From Periplaneta americana (lineage: Eukaryota > Arthropoda > Insecta > Blattodea > Blattidae), in assembly GCF_040183065.1 (NCBI RefSeq), contig NC_091119.1, positions 197,400,543 through 197,464,542 of the forward strand: a stretch of DNA of 64,000 bases, written 5' to 3'. The translations under genes were made by a program, and so were the position numbers. Within the stretch, counting starts at the first letter, position 1. Each line of letters begins with the position of its first letter. This document shows, piece after piece, positions 1-13,515 of the stretch. The notes beneath the pieces are model-generated. The model was not told where the DNA came from, searched no databases, and saw nothing but the letters and a program-made list of their open reading frames with translations.

Positions 1-273
1 TTTTCACCGCCGCCTCAGATTGTAGCGTTGTTGTTCCTGCAGTAACTCCTATGTGCAAAATATAAATTTTTGAGTATGAAGAAAAAAACACATTTATTCA
101 TTCCATGGCAATGGTACATAGGAGATCGTGAACTCTTACATTTTCGAAAGAAAGAAATATAATTACATATCACTATATATGTTGTATCACTATTTAAGTT
201 ATTTGAAGGGTTCAGAACCATAGTGGGCCAAGCGCCATTTACTGAAGACGTAGAAAACAAGGGTTAAAATTAA
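1..273. other. unassigned flank left of hAT copy 1
   Basis: AT-rich sequence with no protein motif I recognise. The reading frames here are short and low complexity. It is probably an older repeat interrupted by the hAT insertion that follows. Confidence 0.3.
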
Positions 274-281
274 GTTATTAC

Positions 282-2477
<2,196 letters not shown>

Positions 2478-2555
2478 CTAATAATAAATCTGTAGCCAAA
2501 ATTTTTCTGGTAATTTTCGATTTTCCAAAAATAATTTGAGTTAACATGTATAATT

Positions 2556-3483
2556 AACCATCCTGAAGCCGAAAATCGCTTTTTTTTTTTAACTTTTGTT
2601 TGTATGTCTGTCTGTCTGTCTATCTATCTATCTGTCTGTCTGGATGTTTGTTACCTTTTCACGCGATAATGGCTGAACCGATTTTAATGAAAATTAGAAT
2701 ACAAATTAAGTTCGTAACTTAGATTTTAGGCTATATGGCATTCAAAATACTTTATTTAAAAGGGGGGTTATAAGGGGGCTTGAATTAAATAAATCGAAAT
2801 ATCTCCCTTATTATTAATTTTCATGAAAAATATTACATAACAAAAGTTTCTTTAAAACTAATTTCCGATAAGTTTTATTCTATACAAAATTTTCATAGGA
2901 CTGATATTTAATGAGATAAATGAGTTTTAAAATTGCAATAACAACGCCGTCTAAGGCGCTGTACTAAAATAAAAACAAATGACTTCGTCTATAAGGGGCC
3001 TTGGACAACAGTAATCGAAAGCTATTAAACATAGCCTACAGAGAATGTTTCTGTGTTTGTATGAAGTAATATCGGAAGCTAATTAATTGTTTAATTATTA
3101 TTTCACCATTGGAAAGTGTAGTTTCTCTAGATGGACATAATTCTACAATGTTATTACAGTAACTTCTGAAACATATAGCAAGTAATATAAAGTATACACA
3201 TTAAAACTAAATGATATGTCAATCTTCATTAAACTATGGTTGCATGTAATAACAATTAAGAAACATGTTAAAGGAATTGTCATTGCAGCAAATGAGTGGT
3301 CTCTGGACGAAAATGACCGCATTTTAATTATTTAAATACAATTTAAATTAAGTAACATATTAAACGATTTATCCTTCTATCAAACACGAATGTTCCCTGG
3401 ATCAAATGTCGTATTTTAATTATGTAATTACTTTATATTTATTTCAAACGGGTGCAGCGGAGCGCACGGGTACGGCTGGTAAT
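2556..3483 (+). mobile_element. Helitron-like non-autonomous element, candidate
   Basis: A poly-T stretch is followed by a (GTCT)n/(ATCT)n microsatellite (about 2603-2643) and then a TTTTCACGCGATAATGGCTG-like segment. The right end is a GC-rich stretch, CAGCGGAGCGCACGGGTACG followed by GCTGGT. Insect Helitron-like elements with an internal (GTCY)n tract and a GC-rich 3' end closing in CTRR are established. Here the match is by eye and the 5' end is not defined. No coding frame. Confidence 0.42.
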
Positions 3484-4084
3484 AGTAATAAATAACAGGA
3501 GATATTTTCCAGTTGTCAATAAGACATATTGAAGGTGTACACTACATAAACATATTTTTTTCATTGATTAATAAGGACAAATTAAAGAAATGGACAAGAC
3601 ACAGTTGTAGTTCTAACATGAATTACACAAGACAAGATTCATTATTATTTATTTTTACTATAAAATTGAAAGGGTATACAAGAAAAAGACACATTTAAAG
3701 AAATACGCAAGACCTTATTTATTTGTGAGTAACGGTAATGTAAGCATAAATAAGTACACAAGATAAGGCTCATTTTCATAGTACCGGTTTTAATAAATTA
3801 AATTGAAGGCGTACCTATATATTTGTAGAATTCATCAATAACTATTTTATTTGAAGGTATGACTTTTAGTTTTTTTTTTAAATATAAATGACTGTAGGCT
3901 ATTTTTCGTTCGACTTGCTTGCCTTCCTTTTGTATTTTCCATATGATTTGTTTACATAGACCTAACATACGAATATGGTTCCATAGGTTTATCGTGTGAT
4001 ATCTGAACATCTCCCTTTTTCTCTCAATCAATAACTTAAAAAGTTGTGTATAAAGTGCAAATTAAAATTAAGGTGACATTCAAC
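3484..4084. other. AT-rich stretch without recognised features
   Basis: Only short open frames and poly-T/poly-A runs. No termini, RNA motifs or protein motifs seen. Confidence 0.4.
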
Positions 4085-4996
4085 ATTTAATTTTTTAAGG
4101 TGACATGTATTTATCTAGCCTGACGAGTTACTTCCTTGGTTTGAATTGTAAATTATTTAAAAATAGAGTGTAAGAGGGCCTTAGACTAGAAATGTTCAGT
4201 TTAAATGTAGTTCTGTTTATAAGTATGCATAAGGATGTAATTATTTGACTTATTTGAACTGTTGTATCAGTGAAGCGAGGTGAGTCAGTGAAGTTATGGT
4301 TTTATAGTGCGGTGAACAGTTCCGATCAGTGATAATTTATAGCGTCAATGAAATGTGTTCTATAGTGTCAGTGAAATGTGTGCTAAAGTGTCAGTGAAAT
4401 GCGTCATAGTGCCACTACAGTGAGTGAGATGAGAATAAAGTGAAAGACTATTGAAACTTATGTAGGGCCTATACATAATTATGTAGGTTGTATTGTAAAA
4501 TTAGGTATTTTATTTATGTTTTATTATTATTGTGTGAAATTGTGTTGTGTATTCTTATTGTATTGTGTATAAAATTGTATATGTATTGTAAAATTGTATT
4601 GTGTATTGTAAATTTTATTGTGTATTTATTTTTATTTTATTGGGTTATTTTACGACGCTGTATCAACATCTAGGTTATTTAGCGTCTGAATGATATGAAG
4701 GTGATAATGCCGGTGAAATGAGTCCGGGGTCCAGCACCGAAAGTTACCCAGCATTTGCTCGTTTTGGGTTGAGGGAAAACCCCGGATAAAACCTCAACCA
4801 GGTAACTTGCCCCGACCGGGATTCGAACCCGGGCCACCTGGTTTCGCAGCCAGACGCGCTGACCGTTACTCCACAGGTGTGGACTTTATTGTGTATTGCT
4901 TATCATTTTATTGTGTATTGTTTATATTGTATATACCACTGCCACCGGGTGCTTGCCCACTTGCAGTGTAAATAAATACATACATACATATATCAC
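4085..4996 (+). mobile_element. LINE 3' untranslated region (family B), with nested SINE
   Basis: Several imperfect repeats of GTCAGTGAAATGTGT occur at 4262-4440, and the copy ends with CACTGCCACCGGGTGC-type sequence and an (ATAC)n-like tail at 4931-4996. The same repeats and tail occur inverted at 39101-39700, next to the C-terminus of a LINE protein, so this is read as the 3' UTR of the same LINE. A SINE at 4627-4884 interrupts it. The 5' boundary is approximate. Confidence 0.6.
4627..4884 (-). mobile_element. tRNA-derived SINE, family 2
   Basis: Read on the minus strand it starts with a tRNA-like head (GTGGAGTAACGGTCAGCGCG, later a GGTTCGAATCCCGG box B), followed by a tRNA-unrelated body and a short tail GTCGTAAAATAACCCAATAA. 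It is bounded by the 13-bp direct repeat TTTATTGTGTATT at 4614-4626 and 4885-4897. A sister copy is at 45112-45367. Confidence 0.88.
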
Positions 4997-5209
4997 AATA
5001 TTTTATAACTCTATACCAGATGAACCGCAAGTAATGTAATTTCTTTCAGAGGGTTATTCTTTGAGATATTTCAAACAAAAAAGTTGCATACATTTTTCAC
5101 TGTTTTTGCTTCCTTTTCGAGATAAAATTATTTTATGTGAAACATTTCATAGAATGTTTGGGAAAGCCATTGATTTAATTCGCAATACCCAGAGTTAACT
5201 TAAAGGAGC
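4997..5209. other. short unassigned stretch
   Basis: No coding or repeat signature recognised between the LINE tail and the TTAA-flanked transposon. Confidence 0.4.
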
Positions 5210-5606
5210 AGTCCACGATAAAATTAAGTTGGCTTTAATCAAACACGTTTTTCAATCTAAGTAGAATGTAATTTACCGCATGTCAATGCGAGGCATGGTT
5301 CTTGAGTTACTGACTCCGCACAAATACTTATGACGTCACAGCCACTGAACTTGTGTGATTGCGTAGCAGGCAGAGAACATCCCGAGTGCAGTGCTCTGTA
5401 TTAAATAATCTTCTCGTGCCGTAGTACACGTGAACAGAATTTCGGACTTAGTTGTGATTGAGTGAAGTTATATTTTGCTTTTCATTTAATCACAAAACAG
5501 CACATACCAACGTTGTGGTTTTATGTAGGGCATATTTTCTTTTATATGAACGACTTTGAATTACAGTAGACTAAACAGAAAAAATCGTATCGTAATATAG
5601 TTTAAA

Positions 5607-6382
5607 ATGCCGTGGTGTTGTGATTTTTCGTGTGACTTACAGTGTAATGGATCTCGATTCAGATAATCTTATAGACTTCATAGTTCTGCAAAAGGGCCTA
5701 ATTGTAGGCAATCTTGAAAAAGCAGCATGCGAAAAAGTTCTAGATCGCCTAAAAGAAAAAATGAACATTACCTCTCTCTGTCGGACCGCAATAGAGGAAT
5801 TAGGAAATTCATGAGGACCAAATGTGAATGGTGGACCATCAATTTGACATTTGGCACATTGCAAAAAGCTTATTTAAAAACCTTAAAGCCGCCGCAAAAA
5901 ACATATGAGAAAATACAAATGTGGAAAGACAGCATCATAAATCACTCATGGTGATTCTGACGACTTAGAAGACAGATTCATTTCTGTATTAATTAATGAA
6001 TGTAATATACACGAACAGAGACATATAAAAAATGTGCACACATTCACCCATACAATAGCGAGAGGGAATGGATCGAACCTGGACCCAACGATTACAATGC
6101 TCTGAAAAATGTTGTATGCAACCCTGCCCTTTAAAAGACTTAAAGCAGACTAATCAGTTTTGTCACACCAGCAAACTTGAATCATATCATAACGAGAGAT
6201 TGATTTACATTCCTAAGAGAAAACACTTTCCATATGATGGAATAGTAACAAGAACTATGATTGCGATAGTGGGCCATAATTACAACGTGAAAAGAGATGT
6301 AACTGACTCCAGACTCCAGTACCCTAAAGTCACTAAACGACGGGTGGAAAAGAAAACATACAGCAGGAAGGAAAACGCATGA
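5607..6382 (+). pseudogene. degenerate transposase of the Kolobok-like element
   Basis: The reading starts at MPWCCDFSC, a Cys-rich start that could be a relic of a THAP-type finger, and then passes through several frames. The best preserved part is at about 6060-6382: EREWIEPGPNDYNALKNVV, then, after a one-base shift near 6140, LKDLKQTNQFCHTSKLESYH and IPKRKHFPYDGIVTRT, ending near HNYNVKRDV. The CHT..LE.(Y/F)H....PKR..F.Y.G pattern is the C-terminal core I know from THAP-associated transposases of animal genomes. At least three frame breaks are needed, so the copy is not functional. Confidence 0.6.
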
Positions 6383-6769
6383 AGAGAAGATATACAGAGA
6401 AATGTGTTGGAAGTAGCTCGTGGTTATCCACTACTGCATTTCGATGATGCACATGTTTTAGAGTTCTCTCAAACATAGCCCCGGTGCCTAAACCGTGTGA
6501 CTCAACAACTATGGTGCAATAGAATAATATAAACCATGTACTAATTTATTGCTGACGTGAGATAAACACGTATCTGTAGTCCCTTCATAACGAATATTTC
6601 ACGTCTCACATACATTCATTCACTCAGTGAAGACGTTGACTTAGGTTATAATTGATCAAAATATTAAACCTTTTCAGTTTGAACCCTTATCAGACCCAAG
6701 TCGTTCTAATCACAGAATGGAACAGAATGCATTGTACACGGGATTTAAAGTGGGATAGAGTTTGGGTAA

Positions 6770-6770
<1 letters not shown>

Positions 6771-6812
<42 letters not shown>
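6771..6812. repeat. (TTA)n microsatellite
   Basis: Fourteen uninterrupted trinucleotide units inside the Kolobok-like element. Confidence 0.97.
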
Positions 6813-6813
<1 letters not shown>

Positions 6814-7089
6814 AGTATATGCATGTGATAGGTCCTAAGTGAGTTAATAATAACTGACTGTAACATGAATTTGTATTTACTCGGTCTACACTAGTCAAAC
6901 GGAACTACAATTGCACTCTTATGAAGCGATCAGTGGTTATGACGTCAGAGCTTGCAGTAAGATCTTTAATATTTCACAAACTAAAAGGCGTAGAGAGATG
7001 AGACAAACGCCGTTAATCTAAGGATTACTTAGGTAAACATCCTATAATATAATCAAAATTTCGAATTTTATCGCGGACTGCTCCTTTAA

Positions 7090-7385
7090 GGAGCACTGTA
7101 TTATGATAATACATTATTAATACATTTTAGTTTTGTTCTTTAAATGTGGCCCCTATAATGCATCTGTTCCATTGCAAAAGAATATTTGTAATGAAAGAGC
7201 GGAACGTTTTGAGAGGATAAAAATACCTTAATTCAAAACCAATAAGCAAGCAAATCTTGCGTATATGATGGCAGATTTGTGTTCCCACGGCAACAATGGA
7301 TCACTCTATCAGCGCCTCTGTGGAGAAGATGAGAACTAACAGCAGTTCGACATGTTGGAGAGTGGAATATTCCACCCTGAGAAGC
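7090..7385. other. no recognised feature
   Basis: Mixed-composition sequence between two transposons. I see no motif. Confidence 0.4.
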
Positions 7386-7608
7386 AGTGGCGGCTTTTCA
7401 AGGGGGTTGCAGGTTTGTACACCCCCACCCCAGTAATGTTCCTAATCTCCCGGCTTTGTTACTATTAAAAATATAATTTTATTTTAAAATTTTCATTTAT
7501 GACTATCTGCAGCTGGCGTCTTGTTTTGTACGTCTGCAAGAGCCCGAGGGAAGGTAGTTTGTTGAGATGTTCGGCGGGGACCAAGAGGTCTATATATATA
7601 TATTATAT
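7386..7608 (+). mobile_element. left end of a truncated hAT-type element
   Basis: Begins with CAGTGGCGGCTTTTCAAGGG, very like the left end of the complete hAT at 53181 (CAGGGGCGGCTTTTGGGG). No matching right end is present before the next element starts at 7609, so it is a fragment. Confidence 0.5.
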
Positions 7609-8896
7609 CAGTGGCGGCTCCTGCGTATTTCTTAAGAGGAGGAAAGAAATTAACAGCACTAAATGACACCTTCTTGAATGAAACATGCTACAAATTAGCC
7701 TACATGCATACATGTAAGACCAGATAGTGTTGGGGTTGGCCTTCCCTTCTGTATAGCAATAATCTGTTCTTGTAAACTGAGTTTCCTAAATTGTCCAAAA
7801 TATATTATGATTTCACTTCCATTCATTGTTGAATAATTGCACAAATTAACAATTACAAGGAAATTCACAACCTCGCAGCATTTTTCGAGCACACTACAGC
7901 ATCACACGTGTTGGAAGAGACTAGCTACTAACTCGTAACCGGAACCGTTTTACGGAAAAATGGAAATGGGAATGGGAAATAATCTGAGGAAAGCGAGAAC
8001 ACTGCACCCACCCACGTGGTCTGTGTTGCCACATGTACATTTTACAAGTTCAGTATCGCATACTTTTGAAGAACGTCAGTTTTTGTAAAGTCACACCATC
8101 ATTATTGTTCAAAGCTGCCGGTGGCCGATTAATTTTTATGTTAAAAATTATGTAGTTTGGAGTACCTACTTTCAGTTTCAAATACATTTGTACAAAACTG
8201 ACAACTTGGCTGTTGCCCTGTCTAGTAAACAATGAATAGAAGTGAATTTCAGGGGCCAACTACGTAAAACTACTTCCTCTTTGTTTTACATTAACCCGAC
8301 TTTAACTTTCAAATATCCACGAAAGTTTCAAACCATGAATAGTAGCCTATATAAAGTGCAATGAATAATATTTTTGATTTATAATTAAAAAAAAGTTTAC
8401 ATGATGTCTTTCATAGCGTTGCGTTAAAACTGTTTTTGTTGTGTCTCCTCCTAGATGTGTTATAGTCCGGTTGAATGCAACATCGTTAGGTGGCAGCGGT
8501 AGCGAGCTTGCTGCACGACCAGTCGGTTTCTATTTCCCGCCATGACTGATTCAGAGGAGGATCTCCTCCGTCTCCGTTCATTTACTTGCTTTAAAACTCT
8601 GCTTCTTTCTCTGGCCGCTAGTGCGCTGTTGTCTATGTATGTTAACTGCAGTAGAGGAGGAATGGAGTGCCTTTCCTCCACACAGACAATCTCGCATTTT
8701 TCTCACAGTTTTCTACAGCACATGAGCGCGCGTCGTTTAAAACTCGATCAACCGAGTTTTTCTTATAGCTGTGAACATAAAAATGATCGAATCTTCCTCG
8801 GATTTCAAGGCACATATTTTATTTGGTATTTACTTTCAAAAGAAGAAAATGTGAGGAGGACTTTCCTCCCTTCCCTACCCCGCGGAACCGCCACTG
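7609..8896 (+). mobile_element. non-autonomous hAT-type element, copy A
   Basis: Starts CAGTGGCGGCTCCTG and ends GGAACCGCCACTG, an inverted repeat. It is collinear with copy B at 25563-26831, which has a perfect 8-bp duplication. No clear duplication flanks copy A (TATTATAT left, CCAAGTAG right); its right end abuts a partial third copy, so the site was rearranged. Internal frames are short and not conserved as a transposase. Confidence 0.8.
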
Positions 8897-9696
8897 CCAA
8901 GTAGTGTTAGGATTGGCCTTCCTTTTTGTATAGCAATAATCTGTTCTTGTAAACTGAATTTCCTAAACTGTCCAAAATATAATGTGTTTTCACTTCCATT
9001 CATTGTTCAATAATTGCACAAATTAACAATTACAAGGAAATTCACAACCTCACAGCATTTTTCGCTCACACTACAGCATCACACGTGTTGGAAGAGACCA
9101 GCTACTAACTCGTAACCGGAACCGTTTTACTGAAGTGGGAATGGAAAATAATCTGTTAGGAAAACGAGAACACTGCACCCACCCACGTGGTCTGTGTTGC
9201 CACATGTACATTTTACAAGTTCCGTATCACATGCTTTTGAGGAATGTCAGTTCTTGTAAAGTCATACTACCATTATTGTTCGAAGCTGCCGGTGGCCGAT
9301 TAATTTTGCTTACGTTAAAAATAATGTAGTTTGGAGTACTTTCAATTTCAAATATATTTATATAAAACTGACAACTTGGCTGTTGTTCTGTCTAGTAAAC
9401 AATGAATGGAAGTGAATTTCAGGGGCGAAAAAGCTCTGCGATACTAACGTAGAACTACTTCCTCTTTATTTTATATAAATCAAATTTCAACTTTTAGATA
9501 TCCTCGAAAGTTTCAAACCATGAATAGTAGCTTATATAAAGTGAAATGAATAATATATGTTGATTTATAATTTTAAAAAGTTTATATGGTTTATTTCATA
9601 GCTTTGCGTTAAAACTGTTTTTATTGTGCCTCCTCCTAGATGTGGTATAGTCTAGTTGAATACAGCATCGTTAGATGGCAGCGGTAGCGAGCTTTG
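8897..9696 (+). mobile_element. non-autonomous hAT-type element, partial copy C
   Basis: Begins in the middle of the family (AGTGTTAGGATTGGCCTTCC matches copy A from about 7727) and runs parallel to copies A and B as far as GGCAGCGGTAGCGAGC, then stops without the terminal inverted repeat. It is more diverged than copy A and lacks both ends. Confidence 0.75.
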
Positions 9697-10311
9697 CCAA
9701 GAGTCCATGGATATCCAGAGTACCGCAATCGTTTGAGCCGGCAAATGCCGACAAATCCGCCATTGTTAGTCCAGCGTGCGCTATGCAGTATACAGTTGTA
9801 TAGGGAAAATGTAATTTAAGTGCGAAAAAATGCAATGCTACTGTGTTCAGAACTGTTCACAGAGAACTGAAAAAAGCGCACATTTGTTTTCTCTGTGACA
9901 AGGTTAAAGAAATAAGGAAAAAGGAAAGAAGTGACTATAAATATAAAAAGGAACGATCCGCTACCTAAGCGAGCATACATTGTGAGATTAATGACTGACT
10001 GTATTTTGATATTTATTTTTTCAAAATTTGGCCCCAAAATATTTTTATAAAACTAATCTAGAATTTAAGTTGATTCAGCAATGATATTTCTACATAAAAC
10101 AAATGAAAGTCACGTACCAATTAGTATCAGTGTCAAATTTTTACCATCTTCTCCCTTTCAAATCAAGCATTTCTGAATTTAATCCTATTTGCTATTTGCA
10201 AGAATGACAAAATATATTTGTGAAGTTCCGAATTTATTCTTGAGACAAGATTGTATTGTTTGGCTCGATTAGAAAATACAAAGACCGTAGAAACTAGAAA
10301 CCCTATTAAGG
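9697..10311. other. unassigned stretch with a THAP-like start
   Basis: At about 9829 the + strand reads MQCYCVQNCSQRTEKSAHLF, Cys-x4-Cys spacing followed by HLFSL, which resembles the start of a THAP finger. The frame then stops. No termini were found around it. It may be a remnant of a P- or Kolobok-type transposon. Confidence 0.3.
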
Positions 10312-10612
10312 TTAGACTGATGTGAAATTTCAATTTTCTAAACTATTCTAAGTAGATCTATGAAATTTTGTACTTTTAATTTGTAATTTTAAATTGTGCA
10401 AATTTAGGTTTTCAAAAATTGCTACTATTTTGGCCAGAATTTTTGTCTACATACGTGTCAGACCTTCAGAAACGAAACTTACTATTTATTTTACTAAAAA
10501 ATAATTAAACACATTTAATGCACTAAAAGTGTAAAAACAGAAAAATTCAACTCGAGCGTAAAAAACTTAATATTAAAAAATACCTCTTCTGGCTGATATG
10601 CATAGAATATAT

Positions 10613-10843
10613 AATCAGGCAGTACATCTCACTTGACGATATGTGTCAGAGGAAGATAATTGTAAGTATCTGAAGCCTGATTAGTGGAATATGTAGCTAA
10701 TCGGCGAAGTATACATTGAAGGGGGAAAGAAACTTGCCACCCTACCCCATTATCTCCTGGCCTAGTTTTCTCATGAGTGATGCCTTTTGGTGGTACTTAT
10801 GAGGTTCAAATCTGTCTTCGGACAATTGACTAAACAACAAGAA

Positions 10844-10879
<36 letters not shown>
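10613..10879 (+). mobile_element. poly(A)-tailed SINE-like retroposon
   Basis: The segment with CTCACTTGACGATATGTGTC, then ACCCCATTATCTCCTGGCC, then a body ending in a 35-bp A run (10845-10879). A diverged relative lies inverted at 22690-22835. Start and target duplication not resolved. Confidence 0.5.
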
Positions 10880-10881
<2 letters not shown>

Positions 10882-11251
10882 AGTGTTAGGTATAATACTG
10901 ATAGTAAGTTTTGTTAAGAACATATTCAAAAACCTCTACAAAAAATCATGCATGTAGTACAGAATCTGTAGGAAGAGTAGCATTTTTAGCAATGCAAAAT
11001 TTACAGAAAATTAAAGTGGAGAAAATTGACTTCAAAAGTTTGGGATAATAATAATTAACCAGGTCTCTGTCTTTTTTATTTTCTAGGCATTTTGAAACAC
11101 ATAGAACTATCATTTTAATTACAGAACTTATCCTTATATACACCACCACGCTGTGCACACCTAACCGACACTAGTAAATAAAGATGACTAAAAAATTATG
11201 TAATCTTATGAAAACACTATAATAGATAAATATTATTTACAAATCACTATG

Positions 11252-11373
11252 CAAGGTAATCTATGGCGAATCCTCGGCCTCATGTCGCCCAATATCATCT
11301 CGCTATCACCAATCTCATCGACGCTAAATAACCTAGTAGTTGATACAGCGTCGTTAAATAACCAACTAAAAAA
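11252..11373 (+). mobile_element. 5'-truncated SINE, family 2 tail
   Basis: Matches the 3' part of the family 2 SINE (GACGCTAAATAACCTAGTAG, then a GATACAGCGTCGTTAAATAA segment and poly-A). Bounded by the 13-bp direct repeat ACAAATCACTATG at 11239-11251 and 11374-11386, so it is a 5'-truncated insertion. Confidence 0.82.
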
Positions 11374-11889
11374 ACAAATCACTATGGACTATAGACACTA
11401 TTATAACACTAACAATAAAACTGTTAGAAGCTTGCAAATATTTCTTGTATCACAAACAAAAACCAAGCATGGAAAACACGTTGTTATGGCTACTAGCAAC
11501 AAGTGGAATTTTCCTTTAGATAAGAGTTGTGCTCTCCTTTGAAGTAGGTCTAACACCTGTTGGATTCTATGAAGAAATATTTCGAGAAGTCAAGAAGCTA
11601 CACTGGCTCAATCGGAAATCTTATATAATAAATAATGTATGAAATATAGCGTAATTTCCAAAATGGTCGCAGAATTCAGAGTGGAGGTCGTGGACGGAGA
11701 ATTTAAATTAACAGCCAGAGCCCGCAGCCGTTTAAAATGTGACCCTAAACAGCTGATAGACCGGTCGTATGGTCATGAAAATTGGCAGAGGGCATCTTTA
11801 GATCATAAATGAATTTTTAAAGATAAAAACAAAGAAACGATTTTTTTTACCAAAAATGACAAAATTTCACATCAGTGTATCCTTGGGGA

Positions 11890-12970
11890 CATTATAATGA
11901 AATTACTAACTTCCATACTTTTGAAGCTAAACTCAAAAAATGTTTATCACTAGTATATCTGGTTGATAATAACACATATACAAACTTTCGTCTCTCCCTA
12001 TGATAAGTGGTTTGCACTTTATTAATAACTTAATTATATAGTGTATTGCTTAATGCAAAAAGTCCCTTGCGTCACAATTTACATTATTTTTCATTGATAT
12101 TCACTTGTAAGATTCTTTATATACATTGAAACAAACATTACTATTGGAATTTTCTGTACAGCAAATGGGTAAATTACTAGGAATTTTTATGACTATTAAT
12201 TTTTTTTATTTACTAAAAAATTCTAGCAATTTACTTATTAATTTTACAGCAAAACCTTATAGTAAGCTTTGATTCCATGTATGTAAGGAGCCATGTAAGT
12301 GAAAATCACTTAAGAATAATGTCAGTTGTAGTGCGACTTTTTATATGAAGCGGTTCAATATTTTAATCAAATAATAAACTGCGAACCACGTATCATAGGC
12401 GGGTGCAATTTTGTACACTTGTCACTAATAAGCAGATATACCAGTGATCAAAATTCGGTGAATCTAGCTTCGTAAGTATGGTAGTTATTGGTTTCACTGT
12501 TGTGAACTCTTAAAACTAATAAACTTCGAGAAATTTCAGTATAGTGTGCCCTTATATGCGGAAGCCGGAGAGTTTGCACGAGGAATGCAGTTGGAAATGT
12601 TTAGATTTATTGTTATTTTATTTGCAAAATTGTTGTTTTCATTTGTTACTTGTAATTTATTAAGTTCATGCTGCTGTAATACCTATAACTGTGATGTTTA
12701 TGGAGTATATTGAACACTTAAATGCGTATTTATGCTGTAATAATTATTAAATGAAGTTTTTATACATTAGTATGTTGACTGATAATAATGTTCTATAATG
12801 TGAGAAGATCCTTTAGACGTTTTTGCCCTTCAAATTAAAAATATCTGAGTTTTACTTCAAATATTCCTATCCCTAGCGTGTTGAAAAGGAATAACAATGG
12901 CGGCGTAAGTTCGGTCCTATTCGCGTGTAGTCACCATGGCGATTTTCCTAGCGTTCCTTCTTCCACTGGC
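11890..12970. other. AT-rich stretch without recognised features
   Basis: No protein motif, inverted terminus or SINE signature recognised in this kilobase. Confidence 0.4.
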
Positions 12971-12980
12971 AGGTCTAGAC

Positions 12981-13505
12981 TTTTTTTTTTTTTCTCTTTT
13001 ATGGCCTCGGTCACCAAAAAGTGTCCATGTAGCCAGCTCAAATTATTTATACTATAGTCTCTGACTTATCATGATATCCTCTGTGAAGTACAATATCTTC
13101 TTTGGTTTCATGAAAAAATTCAATATTCCTCATACTTTAATTTTGCTACGTCTAATAAACTTGATTAATATACTTATAATGTCCATATTTGCCGACGCTA
13201 GTAATGTTTTAAGATTAGTCGGTAAAGGTATCTTCTTTTGCTGTAATTCCTCATACATTTTTTCCCTATGTCCATTATTTAATTCACACTCAAAGAAAAG
13301 ATGTTGATTATTTGGCCCCCTATTTCCACAATGACAATAAGGATTTGAAGTTAATTTAAAAAGAAATAATTTTTCCGGGTTTAGTGTATGATTTACCCTC
13401 AATCTATTAATTAAAACTATTTCGTTTCTTTTTAGCTTGTATTTACTGAACCATGGAACGTGTAGCCATCTGTTTTCGAGAGTATATAAATCTGTAGGTG
13501 ATTGT
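12981..13505 (-). mobile_element. 5'-truncated LINE (3' end)
   Basis: A minus-strand LINE tail. The poly-T at 12981-12994 is its poly(A) tail, and the 10-bp direct repeat AGGTCTAGAC flanks it (12971-12980 and 13506-13515). The coding part ends in the frame described for 13130-13505. Confidence 0.85.
13130..13505 (-). pseudogene. LINE protein C-terminus
   Basis: On the minus strand a frame includes WFSKYKLKRNEIVLINRLRV and, further on, a Cys/His cluster (PYCHCG....NQHLFFEC) with C-x-C...H..C spacing. This is typical of the C-terminal zinc-knuckle-like tail that follows the reverse transcriptase or RNase H region in several insect LINE clades. Only about 120 residues are kept because the insertion is 5' truncated; no enzymatic domain is present. 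Confidence 0.7.
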
Positions 13506-13515
13506 AGGTCTAGAC

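Larger units (their letters stand above)
5214..7085 (+). mobile_element. Kolobok-like DNA transposon with TTAA target site
   Basis: A 22-bp terminal inverted repeat, AGGAGCAGTCC[A/G]CGATAAAATT, lies at both ends and is flanked on each side by TTAA (5210-5213 and 7086-7089). TTAA duplication with AGG-type ends fits the Kolobok/T2 group; piggyBac also uses TTAA, but its ends and protein look different. The interior holds broken transposase frames (5607-6382) and an expanded (TTA)n run at 6771-6812. Confidence 0.75.
10312..11876. mobile_element. candidate inverted-repeat DNA element with nested retroposons
   Basis: Left AAGGTTAGACTGATGTGAAA and right (reverse complement) AAGGATACACTGATGTGAAA form a roughly 20-bp imperfect terminal inverted repeat. 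Direct target duplication is not clear. The interval contains a poly(A)-tailed retroposon and a truncated SINE. No transposase frame. Confidence 0.4.

Noticed and set aside
8542..8904. 120-codon plus frame as a host gene
   Set aside because: Lies wholly within a non-autonomous hAT-type element; the frame is not kept in copy B.
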